64,000 bases of DNA. Source: Frigoribacterium endophyticum. GTDB taxonomy: Bacteria > Actinomycetota > Actinomycetes > Actinomycetales > Microbacteriaceae. The notes beneath the pieces are model-generated. The model saw only the letters and a program-made list of their open reading frames with translations, did not search any database and had not been told where the DNA came from. Numbering within the stretch: position 1 is the first letter of the stretch; each line of letters begins with the position of its first letter. Where the stretch lies: NCBI RefSeq assembly GCF_011759585.1, contig NZ_JAAOYV010000001.1, forward strand, positions 124,001-188,000. Direction: 5' to 3'. Of this stretch, positions 45,052-53,143 are shown one piece after another. The translations under genes were made by a program, and so were the position numbers.

Positions 45052-45774
45052 ATGTCGAAGAAGCGATCCATCCGCATCCTGACCATCGGAGGAGCCGCCG
45101 CGGCCGCCTTCACCCTGCTCGCCGCCGCGCCCGCGTCGGCGGAGACCGAGGTGCAGGCCCCGTCCACGTTCACCAGCGCGTTCACCGTCATGGCGACGCC
45201 CGACCAGGTCATCTCGACCGCGGGCGCCCCGGCGCCGGGCGAGGCCGGCGCGACGGGCACGTTCGACTTCCGGATCAACAGCGACCAGGAGATCATCTGC
45301 TACGACATCACCCTCACGGGCGTGACGGGCGACTACATGAGCCCGGCGAAGACGGCGACGCACCTCCACCAGGCCGCGGTGGGCAAGTCGGGCCCGCCGC
45401 GCATCGCCTTCCCGAACCCCGTCGACCAGGGCGACGGCACCCGCACCAGCAGCGGCTGCCTGCAGGGCCCCTTCACGACCGGCGTCATGAACGACGCGGG
45501 GGCCGACACCGGCACCGGCTTCACGCTGGCCCAGATCGAGGCCGACCCGGCGTCGTTCACCGGTGACTCGCACACCGCCGCGTTCACCTCGGGCGTCGTC
45601 CGCGGCCAGCTGACGCAGGTGCCCGTCGGCGGCGTCGACACCGGCTTCGGAGGCGCGGCGCAGGCCGGCATCGGCTCGGACCTCGCGCTCGGCGCGGGTG
45701 CGCTCGGGCTGGTCGGCGTCCTCGGCACGGCGGCGTGGATCGCCGTCCGCCGCCGTCACGCCCAGGAAGGCTGA
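45052..45774 (+). CDS. CHRD domain exported protein, probable sortase substrate
   Basis: 240 residues. Signal peptide 1-30 ending in ASA. CHRD (chordin-like) domain about 45-185, with DFRINSDQEIICYDITLTG, ATHLHQAAVGKSGPPRIAF and GVVRGQLTQ. The C-terminal cell-wall-type tail has PVGGVDTG, a Gly-rich spacer, a hydrophobic helix (LALGAGALGLVGVLGTAAWIA) and RRRHAQEG. The motif is not LPxTG, but its layout is that of a sorting signal. The class F sortase gene starts five bases after its stop. Confidence 0.85.
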   Translation: MSKKRSIRILTIGGAAAAAFTLLAAAPASAETEVQAPSTFTSAFTVMATPDQVISTAGAPAPGEAGATGTFDFRINSDQEIICYDITLTGVTGDYMSPAKTATHLHQAAVGKSGPPRIAFPNPVDQGDGTRTSSGCLQGPFTTGVMNDAGADTGTGFTLAQIEADPASFTGDSHTAAFTSGVVRGQLTQVPVGGVDTGFGGAAQAGIGSDLALGAGALGLVGVLGTAAWIAVRRRHAQEG

Positions 45775-45779
45775 CCCGC

Positions 45780-46448
45780 GTGCGACGGCCGCTGCCGGCG
45801 CTCGCCGCGGCGGTCGTCGTGCTGGGCGTGCTGACCGGGTGCTCGGGCACGGGGGCCGGGGTCGCCGCTGACGCGACCGACGCCGGGGCCCGCACCGCGA
45901 CTCCGTCGGCTCCCGCCCCTTCGCCCGACCCCGCCTCGTCGCCGAGCGCGGCGACGGCACCGCCCGCGCCGGCCGAGGCGGAGGCCGTGGCCGTGCCGGC
46001 CGTCGGCGTCGCGCCGGCGCGCGTCGACGTCGCCGCGATCGGGCTCTCCGAGCCGCTGATCGACCTGGGGCTCGACGCCTCGGGCGCGATGGAGGTGCCC
46101 GTCGACGCCGACGACGTGGGCTGGTTCACCGGGGGAGGGCGCCCCGGCGGGCGTGGTCCGACCGTCGTGGCCGGCCACGTCGACTCGGCCTCGGGGCCCG
46201 CCGTGTTCGCCCGGCTCGACGAGCTCGTCGTCGGCGACGAGGTCGTGCTGACCGACGTCGACGGCGGCGTCGCGCGCTACGTCGTGTCGGAGGTGGTGGA
46301 CGTGCCGAAGGCCGAGTTCCCCACCGCCCGGGTGTTCGGGGCGCAGCCGACCGACGAGCTGCGGCTCATCACCTGCGGCGGGGTCTTCGACCGCGGATCG
46401 GGCCACTACGACCAGAACCGCGTCGTCTTCGCCGACCGCGCGGGGTAG
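45780..46448 (+). CDS. Class F sortase
   Basis: 222 residues. N-terminal hydrophobic segment ends in LTGC (Cys21), a possible lipobox, unusual for a sortase. Pro/Ala stalk, then the sortase barrel with catalytic His133 (VAGHVDS), Cys199 (LRLITCGG) and Arg214 (YDQNRVVF). Transpeptidase that joins exported proteins to the envelope. It forms an operon with the CHRD gene, the obvious substrate. Confidence 0.92.
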   Translation: MRRPLPALAAAVVVLGVLTGCSGTGAGVAADATDAGARTATPSAPAPSPDPASSPSAATAPPAPAEAEAVAVPAVGVAPARVDVAAIGLSEPLIDLGLDASGAMEVPVDADDVGWFTGGGRPGGRGPTVVAGHVDSASGPAVFARLDELVVGDEVVLTDVDGGVARYVVSEVVDVPKAEFPTARVFGAQPTDELRLITCGGVFDRGSGHYDQNRVVFADRAG

Positions 46449-46574
46449 CCGGCCGCGCAGCGCCCGCGGCCCGTGCGGCGGGCTGCCTGCGGTGCACTAC
46501 CGTCGAGGAGGCGCGGGCCCGGTCCGCGCCTCCTTCCCCTTGTCCCTGGACGGCCCGCGGGCCCGGAGGTCAGC

Positions 46575-47858
46575 GTGCGCACACTCGCCATCGGAGACGT
46601 CGGCGTCGTCGACGACATGATCCACATCGGCGACGAGGCCATGACCGAGGAGCTCGTCGTCCAGCTGCGCCAGCGCCGCGTCGACGCCGTCACGCTGCTC
46701 TCGAGCGCCCCCGACGAGACCGCCGCGCGCTACGACGTCGACGCCGTCCGGCCGATCGGCTTCGCCCCCGGCCCGCTCGGCGGCCGCGACGGCCAGGTCG
46801 AGCGCCTCGAGCGCGTGCTCGCCGCGGCCGGGGGCAGCCGCACCGCGCTGCCCCACGACGACCCGGCGCTCGCCGTGATCGAGGCCGTCCGCGAGGCCGA
46901 CGCGGTCGCCGTCGCCGGCGGCGGCAACATGGCCTCCCGCTGGTCGCTGCACGTCTTCGAGCGCGCCGCCCTCGGCGCCGTCGCCCGCGTGGTCGGGCGC
47001 CCGCTGGTCGTCACGGGCCAGACGATCGGGCCCGACCTCGTCGCCGACGATGAGCGGCTCGTGTCGGGGCTGCTCCGTGACGCGCGCCTCTTCGGGGTGC
47101 GCGAGAGCGCCTCGCACACGCTGATGCGGCGCGTCGCCGACGACACCGCGCCCGACCTCGCGCGCAAGGTGGTGCAGAACGTCGACGACGCGAGCTTCCT
47201 CGGGGCCGACGCCGCGCCTCCCGTGGTCACCGGCCTCGACGCGGGCGCCTCGGCCGGGCCCGGGTCGCTGCTCGTCGGAGCCGGCTCCTTCCCGTACTGC
47301 GCGGTCAGCCTCTCGACGCACGTCGGCGACGCCGACCGGAGGCAGGTCGTCACCGCCCTCGCGCGACTGCTCGACCGGGTCGCCGACGAGACGGGGCTCG
47401 AGATCGCGTTCCTCGCGCACTGGGCCTCGCTGAACGAGGGCGAGGAGCGGGGCGACGCCGTGCTGCACCGCCGGGTCATCGACGCGATGACGACCTCGAC
47501 GGTGCGGATCGAGCCGACCACCGACTCCGTGGCCGCCGCGCGGTTCGCGCGGGGCGCCTCCCTGCACCTGACGAGCCGCTACCACCCGGCCGTGTTCGCG
47601 GTCGCCGGCGGGGTGCCGACGGTCGGCATCTCGGTCGACGAGTACACGCGCGTGAAGCTCACGGGGGCGCTCGGCGCCTTCGGCCAGACGAGCGTCGCCT
47701 CGGTCGAGGCGCTGGTGCTCGGCTCGGCGGCGCGGCTCGCGCTGGCGACCTGGGACGACGCGGCGCAGGTGCGGGCCCGGTGGGAGTCGCGGGTCGAGTC
47801 GGTGCGCACCGCCTCCGCCGGCTGGTGGGACCGCGTCGCGGAGGAGCTCGGGGCGTAG
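46575..47858 (+). CDS. Polysaccharide pyruvyl transferase family protein
   Basis: 427 residues. PF04230-type features: VGVVDDMIHIGDEAMTEELV at the start, AVAVAGGGNMASRW, GQTIGPDLVADDERLVSGLL, LTSRYHPAVFAVAGGVPTVGI and EYTRVKLTGAL at the end. Adds pyruvate ketals to, or otherwise modifies, surface polysaccharide; fits the glycosyltransferases upstream. GTG 46575 chosen, with GGAGG four bases upstream. Confidence 0.88.
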   Translation: MRTLAIGDVGVVDDMIHIGDEAMTEELVVQLRQRRVDAVTLLSSAPDETAARYDVDAVRPIGFAPGPLGGRDGQVERLERVLAAAGGSRTALPHDDPALAVIEAVREADAVAVAGGGNMASRWSLHVFERAALGAVARVVGRPLVVTGQTIGPDLVADDERLVSGLLRDARLFGVRESASHTLMRRVADDTAPDLARKVVQNVDDASFLGADAAPPVVTGLDAGASAGPGSLLVGAGSFPYCAVSLSTHVGDADRRQVVTALARLLDRVADETGLEIAFLAHWASLNEGEERGDAVLHRRVIDAMTTSTVRIEPTTDSVAAARFARGASLHLTSRYHPAVFAVAGGVPTVGISVDEYTRVKLTGALGAFGQTSVASVEALVLGSAARLALATWDDAAQVRARWESRVESVRTASAGWWDRVAEELGA

Positions 47859-47926
47859 GTCGCGCCGGTCGCTCGCGCCGCGCGCTCGCGCCGCCCGGTC
47901 GCGCCGCGCGCTCGCGTCGCCCGGTC

Positions 47927-47992
47927 GACGAACCCCGTCTTCGCACCGGAACCCTGCCGCGGCGGGGTTCGGATGCGAGGACGGGGTTCGTC
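47927..47992. repeat. Dispersed structured repeat, copy B
   Basis: Outer arms GACGAACCCCGT/ACGGGGTTCGTC, inner arms GGAACCC/GGGTTCGG around a GCCGCGGC centre. In reverse complement it aligns with 14882-14948, and differences fall in paired positions. Intergenic before the SDR gene. Confidence 0.7.
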
Positions 47993-48097
47993 GTCAGGGT
48001 CTGCCGCCCTCCCGGCCGACGCGCAGCCTCTTTCTGGCACCGCGTGTCACAATGCTCGGGACCGGCACCGAGGCCGGTCCCGACGAAAGAGGCAGCC

Positions 48098-48862
48098 ATG
48101 GCCGACCTGACCACCACCCCCGACCGTTTCCGCGGCAAGACCGTCATCGTCACCGGGGCGGGCAGCGGCATCGGCCGTGCGTCCGCCCTCCGCTTCGCGC
48201 GGGAGGGTGCCCGGGTCGTGGCCGCCGACGTCGTGGCCGAGCGCCTCGACGCGCTCGTGGCCGAGAACGCCGAGCTCGACCTCGTTCCCGTGACCGGCGA
48301 CATCACGACGGAGGAGGGCGTGCAGGCGGTCGTCGCCGCCGCCGAGGGCCGGGTCGACGCGCTGGCGAACGTGGCCGGCATCATGGACGGCTTCCTGCCC
48401 GCCGCCGAGGTCGACGACCGCACGTGGGAGCTCGTCTTCGCGATCAACGTCACGGCCGTCGTGCGCCTGACGCGGGCCGTGCTGCCCCTCATGATCGAGG
48501 CCGGCTCGGGTGCGATCGTCAACGTCGCGTCGGAGGCGGCGCTGCGCGGCTCGGCCGCCGGCGTGGCCTACACGGCCTCGAAGCACGCTGTCGCGGGCAT
48601 CACGAAGAACACGGCCGTCGTCTACGCGAAGCACGGCATCCGCACCAACGCCGTCGCACCCGGGGCCACCATCACCAACATCGAGGCGCCGATGAAGTCG
48701 CAGGTCGCCGCGGCGGCCCTCGGCCCGATCATGCAGACGACCGTGCCGACGCCCGTCGAGGCCGACGTGCTCGCCGCGTCGATCACCTGGCTCGCGAGCG
48801 ACGACGCGACGAACGTCAACGGGGTCGTGCTGCCCTCCGACGGCGGCTGGTCGGCGATCTGA
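48098..48862 (+). CDS. Short-chain dehydrogenase/reductase
   Basis: 254 residues. TGAGSGIG near 17, NVAG (for NNAG) at about 92, Ser in VASEAAL, YTASK at about 156. Classical SDR with the C-terminal SDGGWSAI ending. AAAGAGG precedes ATG 48098. Substrate unknown. Confidence 0.92.
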   Translation: MADLTTTPDRFRGKTVIVTGAGSGIGRASALRFAREGARVVAADVVAERLDALVAENAELDLVPVTGDITTEEGVQAVVAAAEGRVDALANVAGIMDGFLPAAEVDDRTWELVFAINVTAVVRLTRAVLPLMIEAGSGAIVNVASEAALRGSAAGVAYTASKHAVAGITKNTAVVYAKHGIRTNAVAPGATITNIEAPMKSQVAAAALGPIMQTTVPTPVEADVLAASITWLASDDATNVNGVVLPSDGGWSAI

Positions 48863-48867
48863 CCCGG

Positions 48868-48898
48868 TCGGGCCGCCGGGGGATCGGCGGCGGCCCGA
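48868..48898. terminator. GC hairpin after SDR
   Basis: TCGGGCCGCCG pairs with CGGCGG-CGGCCCGA (small bulge), six bases after the SDR stop. Confidence 0.6.
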
Positions 48899-48998
48899 AG
48901 TGGGGGTACCGGAGAGGATGCAGGCGCATACAGTGGCCGCAGCGCCGGGGGGAGCATTCCTGTACTCCTCGCCCCCACGCCCAGACCGGACGGCCCCC

Positions 48999-49589
48999 GT
49001 GACCCTCACCTCAGAACTCCTGCTCCGGCAGGACCCGAGCGAGGACGACCTCGTCCTCGCGACGGCGCAGGGTGACCAGAGGGCCTTCGCCCAGCTCTAC
49101 GACATGACGTCGTCACGGGTGCTGGGGCTCGTGAGGCGCATCCTCGTCGACCCGGCGCAGTCGGAGGAGGTCGCGCAGGAGGTCTTCCTCTCCGCCTGGC
49201 AGGAGGCGGCGCAGTTCGACCCCGCGAAGGGCAGGGCGGTGTCGTGGCTGCTCGTCCGTGCTCGTCGTCGTGCGATCGACCGGGTCCGCTCGGCCCAGGC
49301 GAGCCGGGTCCGTGACATGACCGTCGGCATCCGCGACCTCGACGACGTGCGCGACGACGTCGCCGAGACCGCTGCCGTGCACATCGAGCACGCGCGGGTG
49401 AGCCGGGCGATGAAGGGCCTCACCGCCGCCCAGAGGCAGGCGCTCGAGCTGACGTACTTCGGCGGCCTGAGCCACTCCGAGGCGGCCGGCGAGGCGGGTG
49501 TGCCGCTCGGGACGATGAAGACGCGCACGCGCGACGCCCTGATCGCGCTGCGGAAGCTCCTCGGCCCGGACGCCGTCGCGCGCGGCTGA
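48999..49589 (+). CDS. sigK: SigK-like ECF sigma factor, no adjacent anti-sigma gene
   Basis: 196 residues. Region 2 DQRAFAQLYDMTSSRVLGLV and VAQEVFLSAWQEAAQFDPAKG (typical SigK), WLLVRARRRAIDRVRS; region 4 LTAAQRQALELTYFGGLSHS, GVPLGTMKTRTRDAL. The start is uncertain: GTG 48999 matches family length, while a rare CTG at 48960 has a GGGGGAG site. SigK genes normally sit beside rskA; here a recombinase-led accessory region begins instead. Confidence 0.88.
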   Translation: MTLTSELLLRQDPSEDDLVLATAQGDQRAFAQLYDMTSSRVLGLVRRILVDPAQSEEVAQEVFLSAWQEAAQFDPAKGRAVSWLLVRARRRAIDRVRSAQASRVRDMTVGIRDLDDVRDDVAETAAVHIEHARVSRAMKGLTAAQRQALELTYFGGLSHSEAAGEAGVPLGTMKTRTRDALIALRKLLGPDAVARG

Positions 49590-49680
49590 GTGCCGGGTAC
49601 CTGCTTCCGGGCCACCAGTGGTCGTCTTCCGCCGATGCCGAACGAGTACTGCCCCGGGGTGGCTGTTGCCGTTTCACTGA

Positions 49681-49698
49681 GCGGTCGTTCATCGGGAC
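49681..49698 (-). repeat. Array repeat, degenerate left-end copy
   Basis: Minus strand GTCCCGATGAACGACCGC, aligning to copy 57090 (TCCCGATAGACGATCGG) with three changes. Possible left limit of the accessory array, 92 bases after sigK. Confidence 0.4.
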
Positions 49699-49778
49699 AC
49701 CTGCTTGGGCCCGCTGTGGCGAGCTGAGGTCAAGTGGCGCCTGGCCTGCGGATTCGCGTATGCCTGTCCCGCAAAAAT

Positions 49779-49790
49779 GCCCGGTGACGG
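49779..49790 (+). repeat. Array repeat, partial copy before recombinase
   Basis: GCCCGGTGACGG matches the first ten bases of the copy at 55174, then diverges. It is 25 bases upstream of the recombinase ATG. Confidence 0.4.
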
Positions 49791-49814
49791 GGGTTTGAAC
49801 GCTACAGTCGTCGC

Positions 49815-50384
49815 ATGCTCATCGGATACGCTCGCGTCTCGACCTCGGGACAAGACCTCGCAGCACAGCGCGACGGTCTCGCAGCACTGGGTGTTGACGA
49901 TCAACACGTGCATGTTGACCACGGTCTGTCGGGCACGACTCGAGCACGACCCGGCCTCCGTGAGGCGCTGGCCGCGTGCCGTGCCGGCGACGTCCTGGTC
50001 GTGACGAAGCTCGACCGTCTCGCCCGGTCGTTGCGCGACGCGACGGACATCGCGGACGAGCTGACGAAGAAGGGCATTGCCCTGAACCTCGGGGGAGCGG
50101 TCTACGACCCCACCGACCCCGTCGGCCGGCTGCTCTTCAACGTGCTCGGCATGGTGGCCGAGTTCGAGGCCGACCTGATACGTGCCCGCACTCGTGAGGG
50201 CATGGCCATCGCCAAGGCCGCCGGCAAGCTCCGAGGCCGCAAGCCCAAGCTCACCGCCTCTCAGGAGAAGCACCTCGTGCAGCTGCACCGGACCGGCGCC
50301 CACACCACCAGCGACATCGCGGAGGTCTTCGGTGTCGCACGCTCAACGGTCTACCGGGCCATCCAGAGAGCCGAGCAAGCGTAG
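49815..50384 (+). CDS. Small serine recombinase (resolvase/invertase family)
   Basis: 189 residues. Catalytic Ser9 in IGYARVSTSGQD, TKLDRLARSLRD and GMVAEFEADLIRARTREGM, then a C-terminal HTH (TTSDIAEVFGVARSTVYRAIQ). Cuts and rejoins DNA at short palindromic sites. It lies at the left end of the repeat-bounded gene array, so it may act on those repeats; this is inference. GC is near the local average and the gene is intact. The next ORF's ATG directly abuts its TAG. Confidence 0.93.
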   Translation: MLIGYARVSTSGQDLAAQRDGLAALGVDDQHVHVDHGLSGTTRARPGLREALAACRAGDVLVVTKLDRLARSLRDATDIADELTKKGIALNLGGAVYDPTDPVGRLLFNVLGMVAEFEADLIRARTREGMAIAKAAGKLRGRKPKLTASQEKHLVQLHRTGAHTTSDIAEVFGVARSTVYRAIQRAEQA

Positions 50385-50603
50385 ATGTCGGAGTCGGAGC
50401 GGCCCCTGCCGGAACGCCCTAGAGGCCGCGCGCGTCGTAGGCCGCAGCCCCGGACACGTGCCGAGCGCGCCCGGCGGCGCCGGGACCGCGCCAACAGTGG
50501 GGCGCCCGACTGGTGGCCTCGTCCGCTGCTCTGGCTCTGGCTCTGGCGATGGCTGGCCCGCCCCGTCCTGCGATTCCTGCACGCGCTGATCGGAAGTCTC
50601 TGA
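50385..50603 (+). CDS. Arg-rich/Trp-rich small protein
   Basis: 72 residues. The first 38 are very basic (RRRPQPRTRAERARRRRDR); then WWPRPLLWLWLWRWLARPVL, a Trp/Leu-rich membrane-like helix; tail HALIGSL. It starts directly after the recombinase stop and ends 12 bases before an array repeat. No known family. A small membrane-active or DNA-binding peptide is possible; it could also be a chance frame. Confidence 0.4.
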   Translation: MSESERPLPERPRGRARRRPQPRTRAERARRRRDRANSGAPDWWPRPLLWLWLWRWLARPVLRFLHALIGSL

Positions 50604-50614
50604 GACCTGACACC

Positions 50615-50633
50615 GCCCGGTCACCGATCGTCC
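50615..50633 (+). repeat. Array repeat R1
   Basis: GCCCGGTCACCGATCGTCC, between the recombinase module and the lipoprotein gene. Confidence 0.75.
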
Positions 50634-50692
50634 TGCGGTCGCAGATGCTTCGAGATCGAGGAGGGGCGTTACGCTCGCGTCAAGGGGGAACA

Positions 50693-51400
50693 GTGAGAGG
50701 GAAACGAACAGGTCCGCTCCTGTTGGTGCTGGGTTTGACTCTGACGGGCTGCGCGTCTGAGGTGGTTGATCCCTCGCTGGCCGAGCATGTACGGCCAGAG
50801 GCAACAGAACTAGCGGACGACGCCTTGGCGTGGCCCGGTTCGGTATCGGCTCCCCGCATCACCATTGCGCGAGAAGACACCTGCACGTTCGCCGATGACC
50901 CGTCTGGCCTGTTCGACGACGCGAGTGGTACCCGTTGCCTGCAACAGGGCCGAGCTGTCTATGCCCTCCTCGACGCCGTCACTTCTGAGCAGGCGCTCGA
51001 GCAAGCTGCTGTCGCCCTCAAAGACTCGGATATCTCTCCGGTGGACCCGTTCGCAGACTCAGAAGATCTCCCTTTGCTTGCCGATCCTGCCTTCGGCGTT
51101 CTCACAGCACATCCCGCGTCCAGAGCTCACGGAACGGACGAGACGACCCTTGTCGTCGCGACACTTGACGCTTTCTTAGACCGCGCGTACTTCCACCCAA
51201 CAGACGTCGTCGTTTCGTCTACGGCTGGGTTGGAAGGAGACGACCTAGCAACGGCGATAAGTGCCACGGGGGCCGCGTACGTGCTGGGGATCGAGTACAA
51301 CCGTGAATACTTCGACAGCAGATCCGTCGGAGTGAACAAGGCGCCTCGCAACGATCAGCCTCCCTGCTTCGGCACGAGCGGCTACTGCCCCGGCGGGTAA
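50693..51400 (+). CDS. Hypothetical lipoprotein
   Basis: 235 residues. Signal with lipobox LTGCAS (Cys21). The mature part has two to four Cys (EDTCTFADD, GTRCLQQG, PPCFGTSGYC) suggesting disulfides. GC is clearly lower than the flanks. GTG 50693 follows GGGGGA. No family recognised. Forms a one-gene module between repeats at 50615 and 51556. The 460 bases after it hold a repeat and a promoter but no gene. Confidence 0.7.
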   Translation: MRGKRTGPLLLVLGLTLTGCASEVVDPSLAEHVRPEATELADDALAWPGSVSAPRITIAREDTCTFADDPSGLFDDASGTRCLQQGRAVYALLDAVTSEQALEQAAVALKDSDISPVDPFADSEDLPLLADPAFGVLTAHPASRAHGTDETTLVVATLDAFLDRAYFHPTDVVVSSTAGLEGDDLATAISATGAAYVLGIEYNREYFDSRSVGVNKAPRNDQPPCFGTSGYCPGG

Positions 51401-51555
51401 GGCCCGTCGTGTCAGGTGAGTGGTGCTCGTTAGTCACTCAGCTCGGTGCTCAATGTGACTCACTGGGCGCCTTCTTGGGGCAGACCTCGGCAATGCCTTT
51501 CACGCTTACGGATCGATGACCCTAACTCTGCGCCGACGACGCCTGCTCTGAGGGT

Positions 51556-51582
51556 GCCCGATAGGGATCGGCTATCGGCGGG
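51556..51582. repeat. Array repeat R2 (fully palindromic form)
   Basis: CCGATAG-GGATCGG-CTATCGG inside a longer imperfect palindrome starting GCCCGATAG. In reverse it reads GCCGATAGCCGATCC, matching the consensus, so both arms are consensus-like. Confidence 0.85.
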
Positions 51583-51795
51583 TCTCAGCGACAGATTCGT
51601 CGTCCCACGACTCCCCGGACTGATCACCTCCGCCGCTGAAGACACGCGCCGTTGTCGGTGCAGGTGCGTCAGGTGGGGCGCTGGTGGCCGATACGAGATC
51701 GATCTCCGGTCGGATACGTCTCCTCGCCGCGGGCGGGATCGATCGCCGTTGCCGGTCTTGGGGCGCGGATCGGAGAGGTGTCTTTCACGGCCTCC

Positions 51796-51836
51796 TTGAC
51801 ATGATCACCCGGGGTCAATAGGTTCATTACTGAACC
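51796..51836 (+). promoter_or_regulatory. Promoter with overlapping palindromic operator for the GntR-ABC operon
   Basis: -35 TTGACA (51796), 17-base spacer, -10 TAGGTT (51819). The inverted repeat GGTTCA-TTAC-TGAACC (51821-51836) overlaps the -10, fitting autorepression by the GntR/YtrA-type regulator just downstream. Confidence 0.65.
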
Positions 51837-51860
51837 AACTAACCAGTGAGGAGGGTCGCT

Positions 51861-52220
51861 GTGTTCGATGAGAGCAGCCCGATCTTTCAGCAGCTGGCCG
51901 ATCGCATCGCTGACGACGTGCTCGCCGGCACCTACGCGGAAGAGGAGCAGGTGGCGTCGACGAACGAGTTCGCGGCGTTCTACCGCATCAACCCGGCTAC
52001 GGCCGGCAAAGCAGTGAACCTGCTCGTCGACGGCGGGGTGCTCTACAAGCGACGGGGCATCGGCATGTTCGTGGCCCCTGGCGCGCGCGACCTGCTCGTC
52101 GAGCAGCGTCGTGCCCGTTTCGCCGAGCAGTACGTGCGCCCGCTCGTCCGCGAGGCCGCCGCCCTCGGCATCGACGCTTCAGCGCTCACGCGCATGATCA
52201 ATCAGGAGGACCTTTCATGA
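51861..52220 (+). CDS. GntR/YtrA family regulator
   Basis: 119 residues. Winged helix FQQLADRIADDVLAGTYAEEEQ, then STNEFAAFYRINPATAGKAV and the short YtrA-type C-terminal helices. Represses its own ABC operon until an envelope-active ligand appears. GTG 51861 has TGAGGAGGG. Stop overlaps the ATPase gene by 4 bases. Confidence 0.9.
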   Translation: MFDESSPIFQQLADRIADDVLAGTYAEEEQVASTNEFAAFYRINPATAGKAVNLLVDGGVLYKRRGIGMFVAPGARDLLVEQRRARFAEQYVRPLVREAAALGIDASALTRMINQEDLS

Positions 52221-53143
52221 GTACCGCCGTCGAGGTCGCCGAGGTGCACCGCGCCTACGGGTCGACCGCCGCCCTCGCGGGCGTCAGCACGACCGTCCGC
52301 GAGGGCGCCATCTGCGGCCTGCTCGGTCGCAATGGCGCGGGCAAGACCACCCTGCTCTCGGTGATCGCCGGGCAGGAACGTCCGAGCTCGGGCACTGTCC
52401 GCACCTTCGGGCGCGACCCGGTCGAGAGCGTCGAGGTCTTGTCGCGCACCTCGTTCGTGCGGGACAGCCAGCGCTGGCCCGACGACTTCCGCATCGGGCA
52501 CGTGCTCTCGGTCGCTCCGGCCTTCCACGCCGGCTGGGACCCCGCGCTCGCCCGTGACCTCGTGGCCGACCTGCGCGTTCCGACGCGGACGCCGATCAAG
52601 AAGATGTCGCGAGGTCAGGCGTCGAGCGTCGCGATCGTGCTCGGACTTGCATCGCGGGCGCCGCTGACGATCTTCGACGAGCCCTACCTCGGCCTCGATG
52701 CCACCGCACGCCAGATCTTCTACGACCGCCTGCTCGTCGACTACGCCGAACACCCCCGCACCGTTCTGCTCTCGACCCACCTCGTCGACGAGTCGGAATC
52801 CCTGCTGGAGCAGGTCGTCGTGCTCGACGAGGGCCGGGTCGTCCTCGACACCGACGTCGATACGGCTCGCGCCTCGGCCTGGACGGCTGCAGGAGCCGCT
52901 AGTGCGGTCGACCGAGTCGTCGGCTCTCGACGGGTCCTCGCCCGGCACACGCTCGGCGGCCTCGCGAGCGTCACCGTCGCGGGGGCCCCCGACGACGTCG
53001 TCCGGCGCGAGGCCCGCGCGGCCGGGGTCGAGCTGGGTTCCGTGTCGCTCCAGCAGTTCGTCGCAGCCCTGGGCGCTGGTGCGCCGTCACCCGGCATGGA
53101 CGACCGTGCTGTGTCCGTCACCATCGAAGGAGCCCTGTCGTGA
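52217..53143 (+). CDS. ABC transporter ATP-binding protein
   Basis: 308 residues. Walker A GRNGAGKTT, a degenerate signature MSRGQASSVAIVLGL, Walker B LTIFDEPYLGLDA, H-loop STHLVDESES. The C-terminal 80 residues form an extra domain. YtrB/BcrA-like; with the following permease it likely exports a peptide or lipid-II-type antibiotic. Middle gene of the GntR operon. Confidence 0.9.
   Translation: MSTAVEVAEVHRAYGSTAALAGVSTTVREGAICGLLGRNGAGKTTLLSVIAGQERPSSGTVRTFGRDPVESVEVLSRTSFVRDSQRWPDDFRIGHVLSVAPAFHAGWDPALARDLVADLRVPTRTPIKKMSRGQASSVAIVLGLASRAPLTIFDEPYLGLDATARQIFYDRLLVDYAEHPRTVLLSTHLVDESESLLEQVVVLDEGRVVLDTDVDTARASAWTAAGAASAVDRVVGSRRVLARHTLGGLASVTVAGAPDDVVRREARAAGVELGSVSLQQFVAALGAGAPSPGMDDRAVSVTIEGALS

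Noticed and set aside
51401-51795. Several short frames between the lipoprotein and the GntR operon
   Set aside because: No ribosome sites, no protein-like composition, and the repeat R2 and promoter occupy the same stretch.
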